The translations under genes were made by a program, and so were the position numbers. A stretch of DNA of 64,000 bases, taken from NCBI RefSeq assembly GCF_963678635.1, contig NC_087070.1, forward strand, positions 39,606,397 through 39,670,396. Direction: 5' to 3'. The notes below the pieces were generated by a model, which was not told the DNA's origin, searched no databases, and was given only the letters and a program-made list of their open reading frames with translations. Positions 42,057 to 52,329 of this stretch are shown here, piece by piece; position 1 is the stretch's first letter; every line of letters starts with the position of its first letter. The stretch is from Symsagittifera roscoffensis. Its lineage: Eukaryota > Xenacoelomorpha > Acoela > Convolutidae.

Positions 42057-42540
42057 GTGCCACAACTTGTGTTTCTTAATCCCACTATTGCAAAGAATCT
42101 TCCTCAAATTGACTATCTACACGACTTTAGTCCCATTCCTTCCGCCACTATGGCATTATCACGCCTTGAACTTTTTAACAACGTTTTAACAACCGCCTAC
42201 AAAACTGTACTGGCTACGTTGTTTTTATCATTAGCCTTGGATATGGTCTGCCATCGCATTTTACTGAACATCACCCCTGGCACCACTGTACCATATAGTT
42301 TGACTAAATGGCCTGAAAACCTTGAATGGTAGAAAAAGAAAACTGCAATATAAGGGCCCTTTGTCTTCATACAGGATCGTAGGTACATGCGTTTCCCAAG
42401 GTTCTGTCCTCTCGCCCATTCTTTTTAAAATCTGCTTGAGGCACCCAACTCTCCTCTTGAAGTCAAACTTCAGTCCTATGCCAATGTTTTTCACCCCTTT
42501 GACTAATCGCGCGCCATACATTATGCATTGTTGCTTTGGT
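42057..42540 (+). pseudogene. Decayed LINE reverse transcriptase fragment
   Basis: Plus strand, in two frames: FLSLALDMVCHRILL at about 42220-42266 corresponds to the first catalytic RT block (with the usual F lost), and after a frameshift NGRKRKLQYKGPLSS...VSQGSVLSPILFKI at 42325-42435 corresponds to the block before the active site. The reading frame is broken in between. Confidence 0.7.
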
Positions 42541-44604
42541 TAACTATATAAGATAATTAGTCGACTTTTTCTACTAGTAGATCGCTCGAATTTTCATCTA
42601 CAAGGAGCTCAGTAAGTCTTTTTACGTCGCATAGTAGAGAATGTCATTTGGACCTCAAGGTTACAATGTGTGAAATACCATTGACGGGCTAATAATAACA
42701 AAAACACTAGATAAAAACAGGAAAGCTTTAGCTGCTCTTTAAAGATACATTGGAACACACCCACAAAAATCATCAAGCACCTTATTAAGAACATACCCGA
42801 ACCTCTGATTAAAAATCAATCGCTAAAACCATTATATCACAGCTGCATTTGTGAGCACTCATGCGTGCTCATTAAAAACAGGCAAACTTGAAAGCGCAAT
42901 TTCTCAGACGAATTATCCTATAGTGTACCAACACCTACACTTAGCATGTGTAACAGGAAGACCGACTTAAAAGGAGAAAAAATTGATGGAAACATTTTTT
43001 TTGACTGGAAGTAAATTAAAAGGAAAAGTGTTCTTTTTTCCCTTAAAATTGTTATTCTCAAAAAGCCTACAATTGAAGGAAATTTGAAAAGCAAGCCTGA
43101 AAATATCAAATTTAGATCACACATCCAAAAACCTTAGCGTTATCAAACTTAAAGGCGTTTAGGGGAATAAATAGGCAACCTAGAGAAACTATCAATGAAG
43201 AAAAAGTGGTCTTAGAGCAGCCAGCACAGCTACTGAAAACTGAGTCAACTGATGCTACCATATCTTCAAAATTTGGCTCGGCAGCTCGAGAAAGAATGAC
43301 ACTTAAATGTTGCTTAAAAGTTCAAGAGTTGATAGTGCCATAGGTATGAAAGGAGTGGGACGAAAGCCGTGTTGATAGTCAAATTTATGGGGATTCTTTG
43401 TAGATGTGAGAGGTTTAAAATTTCTAAAATTTTCACTCCCGCGCTCAAAAAAACGAAACAAGGCGCCAAGAGTTCGACAACTTTACGTTTTGGATTCAAT
43501 TTGGTGAAGGATTAACTTTTGATTTCTTCTGTATTGTGGTAATTTGTTTAATTCAAACGACAGGTTAAAAACTTATGTTGTGACATTGACGGTAAATGGT
43601 CCCAGTTGTTTGAGGTGTACCAAGCAAAACACGTCTAGTCCGAATGCTTTCGATAGTTTAGCTGCAATGATAGCTTTTTGCCATTAAAAGTGATAAAATT
43701 GTATCCTGCCAGAAATTTGGTTCCATTTAAGAAGCGAAACGCTTTCCAGCGCTTACTGGACTATGTGTGGTGACTAAATGCCAGGAAGAGTTCTTGCCGT
43801 TTTTTGCTTTCAGTTTTTTCAAAGCTTAGATTTTTGAATCAGGGTTTGGGGGTTTTCTAGTCTGATTTTGTCGCGCTCTTGATCTTGTTTTTTGTTTATG
43901 TTTAAGTATGGTGTCGAGTCGCCCAAGAATGGTTTTTCCTAAAAAGTTTTTGGCGGGTCTTACGACTTTCATAGAAGCAATTTTAGATAGATTATTCTCA
44001 GTTTGTTCAGTTAACTGGTTTCAGTTTGCTTCGATAAATTTATGAATACCATGTGTTAGAGGGAGACTTAATAAAACAAGTAGATGGCCTGACTCTACGG
44101 ATATAAGTAATTTGCAACATAAAGATATTAAAACAGACGATGATGCTAGGGATAAGTCTGTGGACGAATAAATTGAGTTGCTGTATGGTAAATGAGTTTG
44201 CTTGTCTTTGAGTTTTTTTGCTTGTCTATACAATCATGTTCTGTGCGTTTTCGACTGTTTCCGAACTTTTTCCTAGAAGTTAAACAGTTTTATGACGATT
44301 AGTCCTTGCTCAAAAAAATCTGAGAGTTTATAAATTAAATAATTTTCTGAAATGTTCTGAAAGTTTCTGAATCAAAAACAAGTACGTTTTTGCGGCAGAT
44401 TTTCATTTAATTTTTTTTAAATTCGCAAATAGTACAACTTGCTGGTTTGATAATTTTCAAGTTTTGAAACTTTTGGAGAGGCTTTCGGAATGAATTTGCT
44501 GAATGAAATCAAAAAATCAATCAAGGATAGCCAGTTGCTATGTAACCAGCCCCGGCGGTACCAACCACAACCATAATTTCATTTTTTTTCTTTTTTTTTC
44601 CGAA
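42541..44604. other. AT-rich intergenic DNA
   Basis: No gene recognised. The first part may be the decayed 3' half of the LINE at 42057. Confidence 0.35.
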
Positions 44605-45690
44605 TTTTGAAAATGCGGAGGAACTTTGTATTCGATGTGTTTTAGTTTTTTTTGCTTTTCGTTTCCCATGCAAAATCAGCTACCACAAATAATGATCGGA
44701 CTGGGTTGAGACGTGTCCAGTGTGTAGAAAAACCGTTATGAAACTTTTGTTTTTGTGTCCTAATTCGAGCGAATGAAGCTCGCTAGCAGGCTATTAACAG
44801 CTGAATTATGCTTAATCTGATACTCTAAAACTTAAATTGAAGCAAGTAAAAACTTTGAAGGGAATCAAAAACTTTTTAAAATCAAAAAAGTTTTCGCAAA
44901 AAATTTTGCAAAAAAAGTTAAATATTTTTCCAGTTTTTTTCAGTCGTTGCAACAATTAGGCTATCCGGTTGCTGCGCTGCGCAAGTAGTGCACAATTATC
45001 TAACCTCAGTAATTTAATTGAAAAGTTCCAAAAATAACAAAAATTAACAATCAAGAATGAAAAATAATCAGAAAGAAATTCAAGATTTTTTTTAAAAAAA
45101 TGTGTTTTGTTTTGTTCCGACCATTGAAAATGTGGACGAGCTTTGTATTTAGGTCTAGTTCAGTGTTTTTTCCCCACACAAAATTAGCCTTCACAAATAA
45201 TCGTCGGAATGGTCCGAGTGATATATCATATTGAAGATCTTTCAGCCGTGATTCAAACAACCTTTAAAATGTTCAAAAGTTGTCCTAGTGTCGAGAAAAA
45301 CCGGTCAGACAAATTTCAGTTTTTTTTTCGAGCGAGTAAGTTGATCGAGTACGTTCGTTATATGAAAATTGTCCAGTTGAAAAAATTGATTTTACTAGAA
45401 GGAAAGCTAGTTTTCAGAAGAAAAGAAATTTTTATGCAGGAACTGTTTTCCAATGGGTCTCTCTGAGTATGACTGTTGCATTTGCCTAATTGTTATGGTC
45501 AGAAAAAATTACAATTTTTTGAATATTTTGTTGTTCCGACTATTTGAAAAATGAGAAGATTTTTTGTAATCTGGCGTTTTTGTTTTGTTTTTGCTTTCAA
45601 CGCAAAATCAGTACCACAATTATTATGAGAATGGGTCGAGGGGTGTACCATATTGAAGCCTTTAGATACGAGGCTTTAGGTCTATCCAAC
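44605..45690 (+). repeat. Dispersed repeat family 1, copies b, c and d
   Basis: Three diverged copies in direct orientation at about 44605-44740, 45121-45270 and 45540-45690, each with the TTGAAAATG(A/C/T)GGA...CTTTGTA start and the AAAATCAG.TACCACAA(A/T)TAAT middle seen at 28112. The clustering suggests local duplication or preferred insertion. Confidence 0.6.
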
Positions 45691-46406
45691 CACTTCGTGA
45701 TGTGCTCGGAACAACAAAAAGTTTTGCACTCCGGAAAAGAATTAAACATTTGCTGCATCCAATTTTAAAAAGCAAAGAAATCGAACATTTTTCGAAGAGA
45801 TTTTCTTCCTTGTTAGTAACCCAAATTAACTTATCAATTATTCACTCAGTAAGTGTTTTAGCCCAAATTACTTCGTTTTTTGCACTCGTTTTTTTGCACT
45901 TGTCTTTGTACACTTGTCAGAGTGAATTTGCAGCAGCCATTTTACATACCTTTCGTCTATTTCTCCTGAATTGCATTTTTCAATAAAATATGAACTAATT
46001 GACAAGTTCATATTTGTGTTGTTCATGTTGATATTAAGTTTACTTTTCAAGCGAAATATTTTCTTCATTCTGATTGGAACAAATAACCAAGTTAGGCCTT
46101 TGGGTTGCTAAACCCAACAAAAAAATGTTTTTCAATGCGAGTCTAAAAATTTTCTGAATTCTTTTTGCAGTTTTTAGCTACAGTCCTCTAAAAAATTATG
46201 TTAATATTGTCCGTGTATTTAATATGATTGCCCATGTAAGTATTTCTCCCATGCGATGTAGGTCTAGACTTGAATTATTAGAAAACAGATAGTACTTATA
46301 TGGATTAAAATCTAAACACTATTTTAAGCGTACTATAGCTCTTTTTTGTTATGGCGTTTGACGGTAAAATTCTCATCCGTATGTGTCACCACTATCCAAC
46401 ACATGG
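45691..46406. other. Upstream region of the CRAL-TRIO gene
   Basis: No gene recognised; AT-rich. Confidence 0.35.
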
Positions 46407-46414
46407 TATAAAAA
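46407..46414 (+). promoter_or_regulatory. TATA box candidate upstream of the CRAL-TRIO gene
   Basis: TATAAAAA within GGTATAAAAAGGCC, 267 bp before the likely ATG. An AATAAA lies 40 bp downstream, a pairing also seen in LTRs, so the promoter could derive from a solo LTR, though no target duplication was found. A CCACAG at 46569-46573 could be a splice acceptor of a 5' untranslated intron. Confidence 0.4.
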
Positions 46415-46680
46415 GGCCTTGTCTGAATAGAATGTATATTAACTTCAGGACGTGAGAATAAATATATACAAGCAACACGAAAACGTGCATTCATTTGTTT
46501 TGTCTTATTTTCTTATTGTGACTAAGTTTGCGTGGTCTCGTTATACTGACCTTTCGCTCGTGTGTTTCCACAGACAAATGAAAGATAAACTAATTGTTAA
46601 GTTTTGGTGCAGTAAAATCGACGTGTAAAAACTGATACTTCGTGCTGCAAATATTGTTATGCTTTTTGTTCATTGCAAAA

Positions 46681-46977
46681 ATGGCTTCTGAAAATAGTGT
46701 TGGTATTGCTGAGCAAATACGGAACGAGTTTGCCCGCCAATTTGGCGATAAAACGGATAATTATATTTGCGGCGAATCAGAAAAATTTCTGCAAAATGAC
46801 GGGCTTTTGTTGCGCTTTTACAACCACCAGGAGGAAAAAGTGAGCGAAGCTGTTCAAATGCTGGACAGGTTTCTGAAATGGCGGAAGTCGTTTGGAGTTG
46901 ACTCTATTTGTGAAAGTTCAATTGCCACTGAATTTCTGGAACGAGGAGTAATGTACACCAAAGGTCTCACCAAACAG
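46681..46977 (+). CDS. CRAL-TRIO (MOSPD2-like) gene, exon 1
   Basis: First coding exon, 99 codons from the ATG at 46681 (MASENSVG; an upstream in-frame ATG at 46642 would add 13 hydrophobic residues and is less like the family). Contains the CRAL-TRIO N-terminal helices: LLLRFYNHQEEKVSEAV, QMLDRFLKWRKSFGVDSI, then ESSIATEFLERGVMYTKG. It ends ACCAAACAG|GTAAAG in phase 0. MOSPD2 proteins tether the ER to other organelles and bind lipid through this domain. Here the full product is 254 residues, exons 46681-46977, 50413-50544, 51508-51651 and 52068-52259, and lacks the MSP domain and membrane anchor of MOSPD2. Confidence 0.85.
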
Positions 46978-47668
46978 GTAAAGCAATTCTAAAATAACTG
47001 GTATAAGTGTTTAGCCAGTACTATTTATCCACGAGAGAATAAAACAAAGTTCAGCTCTTCTTGGAGAACCGCAGTTGGGGCCCTCGTTTGAGAACTAAAA
47101 TCAGTTTTTGGCATTTTTCTGGGCTATTAATATGTTGCCTCACCCACAAGCAACGAGAACTGCAAACCTCGATCACCCGACCTTTTGATTGGGAGGCGGT
47201 TGCGGAACCACTCCTCAAACCCACCGCGGAGACGGTTTTCGACAACTTAGCTGTATTTTTTTTCAAATGTTTGTTACAAAGTGTGAAGAAATTTATATGC
47301 TTGCGGTGTTTTCCCCCAATATCTTTATCTAAAATTATAAGCGATTGGGGATTTGATTCTGGAATCTACGTGTTCCCAAGCCGGTGAACTACACATCATT
47401 CTAAATGCGCATGGAGCCTACGTACAGTACCCGTGAAATAGTTTAGGACTTCATCTATGGTATGAACGTGTAAAACGAATTGTAATACCAGCACACAGTT
47501 TCAAATCTAATATAAAAAACTTGCCAAAAAATATAAAAGACCAGTTAAGGAGCGATTGGAAAATTCAAGGCTTCGCTTTGATATGCGAGCAGTCTTGCGG
47601 TACTACTGATGCAGTGGTACTAGTTAAAGAGATGAACATATGCTTCTCTGAATCGAAAATTAATTTAC

Positions 47669-48483
47669 CCGGGTTGACTAAAAATGCTTATCATACAATT
47701 CTCATAAATGGGAAATTTATTGTCATGCGATTTCATACAATTCCATACGTACTGAAAAATGTATGAAAACTCTATGATGAGCATTTTCCCATAAATGGAA
47801 ATTGTATGATAGGTATTTTCTCCATCAGCCAAAAAGTTGTTTTTTGTTCGTAAATTTGTTTTCTGAAAAATTTTGGGTTGTGTTTGCAACCAAACCAAGT
47901 GAAAAAGAGCTTGGTTACTCAAAGCACCAAAGGTTGGACGGTCTTAGATTTACTATGCATAAAAAACGACCTGAATTGTCTTCCTGATGTCTCTCACAAA
48001 TGATATAACAAACTTTTACTTTTAACCAAAATTTTTCAGTGATAATTATTTTAAATTTTTGAATTATCAAATAATCAGACATTAATCAAGGCATACATAA
48101 ACACGCCATTCAAAAGAAATAGGAATTTTCAGCGTTTTTGAAAAAAAAGTTAAGTGAAAAGAAAAAAGCCACTATTATTGTATCCAGGACTACGTTATGC
48201 ACACACAAAATTAAGTTTTGCATGCAAAAAAAAATATACGGAAAATGTATGGAAAGCATTTTTTTTTTCAAAAAAAAATTTAAAATCAGTTTTTTTTGTC
48301 ACCAGTCTGTTCAACTGTTCTCAAAAAGCCGCAGAAATGGTTTAACTTTTTTCTATTGTTTTTCGAAAATGTATGAAAATTGTATGACAAGCATTTTACT
48401 TGATGCATGCATTTGTATGGTAATGATTTTTGTTGTATGGAATTGTATGATAAGCATTTTCTTTGTATGGAGGTCAACCCGGG
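47669..48483 (+). mobile_element. MITE A, TA-flanked, CCCGGGTTGAC ends
   Basis: 815 bp beginning CCCGGGTTGAC and ending GTCAACCCGGG, perfect 11-bp inverted ends, with TA directly outside on each side (mariner-type target duplication). Inside, both subterminal parts carry repeats of AATTGTATGATAAGCATTTT and its complement. No transposase frame. Confidence 0.8.
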
Positions 48484-49202
48484 TAGTGATTACCTCTGCG
48501 ATTAGCCAGCATTATCAAATCGGGATATAGTCTTTATCAGGTACAGATTGTGCGTAACAAATCAATTGATAGCTTGCTCTAAATTGAATTCAATTTTTAG
48601 CTCTTGCGACATTACTGGTATAGCGGTATTGACTACGCCTGGGACCGCAAAGTTCCTTGGTTACAATTTGTCCAGCAACTGTTTTTTTTTTTAAACGGAA
48701 ATTATTTTGTTTCAGAAAATTGCCGGCTTATTTTTTGTTGGGCTATGTACCGTTGGCTTAATTTTCACATCGAGAGTTTTTCGTGCTCTGAGCGATTTTG
48801 ATAATAATTGAAATTGTTTTTGATTTATTCCTCTAATTAGTAAGTACAAAATTTGATTGTTATGCAATATCTTTTTGGCCAAACAGTGTATTATGTGAAT
48901 TGTAAATTGATTCCGTAAGAAGGACGCTCCCTTTGTTCATCTTTTGTTATTTCGTTCTCTTTGATCGTTGCGAGAAAAATTTAACATGTTTGAAGACTTG
49001 TTACTGGAATCCAGGAACGTAAAGACACAAAATTTTGCGCCTATCAGTGCACAATTTGGTTGGGTAATGTTGATTTCGCTTCAAAACTTTGATTGGCCTC
49101 AATGGTTTCGGCCAATGTTTTATCGGCTTTTTGATCTAATTGTGCGTCGTTGAAGGAAACAATTTTCGGGGGTAATCATGGCACCATCTATGTTTTCTGT
49201 AT
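48484..49202. other. Spacer between the two intronic MITEs
   Basis: About 715 bp of AT-rich sequence without recognised content. It forms the loop between two inverted copies. Confidence 0.4.
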
Positions 49203-50102
49203 CCCGGGTTGACCTTCATAAACCGAAAATACTTATCATACATTTCCATTAAACAAATGTATGGAAAAATGCTTGTCATACAAGTATCATACAATTTTGA
49301 AAAATAGTTGAAAAAGATCTAAACTAGTTTCTGCGGCTGTTTGATTCTATTAAAATAGTCTAGTGATGCAAAACCGAGCTTTTTGTTTTATGAAAAAATG
49401 CTTATCATACAATTCCCAAGTATGGAAATTGTATGACTAGCGTTTTTTTGTTGGCGACACAAAAATTTTCCAAGTAATTTTGAAACTGCCCCAAAATTTT
49501 GTTTTGTTATTTTTCAACCGCAAGTCAAACTTTGTACTCAAACAAACGTTTTCTAAATTTTTTTTTGCATGAAAAACTCATTTTTTTTGTGTGCATAACG
49601 TAGTCGTGGATACAATAATGTTGCATTTTGTTTTATTTTTTACCTAAGTAAAAATCAAAACTCCAATTTTTTTGTATGGCATTTTTATGTTTGTCTTGAT
49701 TAAAGTCTGGTAATTTTAAAATTCATTTTTTAAAATAATCATCGATGAAAATTTTGCTTAAATTTAAGAGTTTGTTACATTCGTTATATCATTTGCGAAA
49801 GTCGGGTCTAAAACAATTCAGGTCGTTTTCTATGCATTGTAAATACAAGACCGTCCAACTTTTGGTGATTTGAGTAAACCAAGGTCTTTGTCAGTTGCGT
49901 TCGGTTATGAAGACAACCCAAAATTTTTTAGAAACTTTTTGGTTTATTGAAAAATACTTGTCATACAGTTTTCATATATGAAAAAATGCTTATCACAGAG
50001 ATTTCATGCAACTTTCTGTACGTATGGAATTGTACGGAACTGTATGACAAGGAATTTTTCATATATGGAAATTGTATGATAAGAAGTTTTGGTCAACACG
50101 GG
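49203..50102 (-). mobile_element. MITE B, related to A, inverted
   Basis: About 900 bp from CCCGGGTTGACC to GGTCAACACGGG (one mismatch in the ends), with TA one base outside on each side. Interior landmarks of MITE A (the GCATAACGTAGT-type segment, the Q-rich GTTTGCAACC region and the TATGCAT...GACC segment) reappear in reverse order and complement, so A and B are the same family in opposite orientation. Confidence 0.75.
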
Positions 50103-50412
50103 TTAACAGGAGTTAACTATTCAACTTTTGTCCGCTTACTTGGCACTCGATGAGTGTTTCTGGATACTTACTTAATGCCGGTGATTTGGCTTCTGGACGG
50201 TTTTTGTTCAAATTGAACAAAATTTCACGCAATTTTTCAAATCTTCAGTTATCACTTATTACTAATACTTATATTACTAATAAAATTTTTTTTTCCAAAG
50301 TATTTGCTTTCCTTTCGTTTTCTGTATGCTTGCTTGCAATGCAATGTTTGTGTTGTACCGCCAGAGCTGCGAAACTCCGCTGTTCCTCTGTGTTATAAGA
50401 TGACTTTATCAG

Positions 50413-50544
50413 GGCAATGAGATTCTGTGGATCCACTCTAGAATGTGGCTGAGCAGAGGACGCGATGTGAAACAAGGCACAGTGCTGCTCACTCTCATTC
50501 TAGAGAGAATTCTGTGGGATCGGAAGCGTCCCAATCAAGCACAG
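50413..50544 (+). CDS. CRAL-TRIO gene, exon 2
   Basis: 44 codons, preceded by TTTATCAG and followed by GTGAGC, phase 0 at both ends. Encodes GNEILWIHSRMWLSRGRD and a helix ending in WDRKRPNQAQ, the first strands and helix of the lipid-binding lobe. It follows exon 1 directly in the family alignment order without a gap. Confidence 0.85.
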
Positions 50545-51507
50545 GTGAGCACTCAAAAGCTGTATATCAAAACGCACGTCGCTTGGGGTTTTTAGGTGTA
50601 GTCGAGAGAAAAGGATAATCAATGATATACCTTTAAACAGATTTGTTTTTATAAAATGACTAATAACTACAGGGTTTTGACTTGATTCTGAGTTGCTTTT
50701 TGATGTCAAATAAATTTGTACTCGCCCATAGCTTTCAAGCATTTTTCATCTGAGCTCAGCAACAATGAGGAATATTTTGGTTTGGTGTTTTGTGGCGTCC
50801 TTGGCAAGAAGTAGTCGTTTACTTTCTTCTGGAAAAATAAGGGTTTTACTTCTTCATCTTATCGGATTAACTAAACCAGCTCAAAAATTTGTCGAGACAG
50901 ACTGTCAAATGGATCCACTGGTGCAGGATGCTTTTGAAGGCGATTTAAATTTAAAACATGATTTTTATTGGGACAAAAATACCGTTTTTGAGAAATTATT
51001 GGCGTAAAAATTGTATTTTTCGGAGCGCTGCGCCCTCTAAATTAATCTATGCTGTCAAAGGCGTCTTTAGAAATTTTTAGACTTAGTCAGACCCTTTGAA
51101 AAAATTTGGAAACCAGAATTCCCCCTCCTATCATGCAATTGAATGGCTGAGCATTGGAGAATGTCCCCGACCTGTCTTTGATTTTAAAACGAATTAAAGA
51201 TAAAGTAATTTGTAAGGCTTTGAAATAATGGGTAGATGCGAACTATTATCTTAAGATTTAAACTTGTTTTCTCTCAGTTTTACTTCCTTCGTGTAAACGA
51301 ACGAAGTGACGATACTTAAAAATGTTGTCAGTTGATTTTTTTTGGATAAAAACTATGACTTAAAACTTCGCAGTATGACTTTTGAACTCTTGTTAAATTC
51401 TCAAATTAATTTGCTTAATGGAAGATAAATTACGCCCTCCAATTACAAAAAAATAAAATGGCGCAAAAAAAAACACTGGATCGAATTTTGAAAATTGTTT
51501 TTTATAG
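50545..51507 (+). other. Intron 2 of the CRAL-TRIO gene
   Basis: 963 bp, GTGAGC...TTTTTTATAG. Contains an 80-codon open frame at 50765-51007 with no recognisable domain. Confidence 0.8.
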
Positions 51508-51651
51508 GTGTGTGTAGTGATGGACATGACTAGTGCTGCAGTGTCCAACATTGACATGGAGATGATGAAGTTCGCCGTCAACTCCGTCCAGAACATGTAT
51601 CCCCTCATAGCACAGTGCATCATCAATTTCCAAATGCCATGGGTGTTCAAG
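51508..51651 (+). CDS. CRAL-TRIO gene, exon 3
   Basis: 48 codons, phase 0. Encodes VCVVMDMTSAAVSNIDMEM...VNSVQNMYPLIAQC, then the NFQMPWVFK strand, the most conserved CRAL-TRIO core (VxxxxD...YP...PW). The reading frame fits a donor AAG|GCACGC at 51651/51652, a GC-AG intron. An alternative is TGG|GTGTTC at 51642 paired with AAG at 52058, which would also give a protein of the right length. Confidence 0.8.
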
Positions 51652-52067
51652 GCACGCATTCTCTTTTGTCATTCAATTGCCCCCCCCCCCCACCCCACCC
51701 CCCTCTCTATCTCTCTCTATCTCCGGCCTACTCATCAAATTAGTCATCATTTCATCAGGGCGTATTTTTTTCTTAAACTGAAAAACTGGACCGAAATGGT
51801 GTACTGCTTCCAAAACCTCTCATGCAAGCTTTCATTCCAAAGCCTGCTACAGCATTTGTCTAAATTGAAGTAACGGCTACAAGCAAGCAAGAGATCAAAT
51901 AAGAAGCCTAATCAGCAAAATTTCTGGCTGAAAATTACACGGTTGTAGGGCTATGATATGTTTTCTTTCAAAGTAGAAAGAACAATTATGTGAATGTGCT
52001 GTCTTCTATATAAGTTTTCAGTCCCAACCTTGAACGGAGCATATATAATCAAAAGAAGTTTTTTAAG
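51652..52067 (+). other. Intron 3 of the CRAL-TRIO gene (possible GC-AG)
   Basis: 416 bp with a C-run and CT-rich simple repeat at 51680-51735. The acceptor TTTTTTAAG|GCC has the better pyrimidine tract of the two candidates. Confidence 0.6.
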
Positions 52068-52259
52068 GCCGCTTGGAAAATTGTCAAATCGTGGCTCAAC
52101 CAGCGCTCTGTGGAAAAAGTGCTGTTTTGTGGAGCAGAAGACATTGGAAACTACATAGACTTGAAATATGTCCCAATTCACATGGGCGGGACTAGTGCGT
52201 ATGTTTATGACAATAAAGTGACAGGAATTGGCAACCCAGATGTGATGGAGGAAAAATAA
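52068..52259 (+). CDS. CRAL-TRIO gene, terminal exon 4
   Basis: 63 codons and TAA. Encodes AAWKIVKSWL, which continues the PW strand of exon 3, and the closing LKYVPIHMGGT motif (typical of the family: P-x-x-x-GG). About 20 residues follow, then the stop. In MOSPD2 an MSP domain would come next; none is present. From codon 13 onward (52104) the exon and its 3' flank are duplicated at 58235. Confidence 0.88.
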   Translation, partial: AAWKIVKSWLNQRSVEKVLFCGAEDIGNYIDLKYVPIHMGGTSAYVYDNKVTGIGNPDVMEEK

Positions 52260-52329
52260 ATTAAAATTTTGTTTGTACATTTTTTGTAACGAATTGATGA
52301 ATATTAATCTTTTTAAATTGTTTTCATTT

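Larger units (their letters stand above)
46978..50412 (+). other. Intron 1 of the CRAL-TRIO gene
   Basis: 3435 bp, GTAAAG...TTATCAG. Holds two MITEs in opposite orientation (47669-48483 and 49203-50102). The rest is AT-rich without recognisable genes. Confidence 0.8.

Noticed and set aside
46199-46574. Solo LTR (TG...CA, TATA box and AATAAA close together)
   Set aside because: No matching target duplication and no second copy in the window; kept only as a TATA candidate.
48601-48660. Extra exon in the spacer of intron 1
   Set aside because: An AG precedes a short open stretch, but exon 1 and exon 2 already join without a gap in the CRAL-TRIO fold and no GT donor follows in the right phase.
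50765-51007. 80-codon frame in intron 2 as an extra exon
   Set aside because: Exons 2 and 3 join in frame and match the family order without it; no domain seen.
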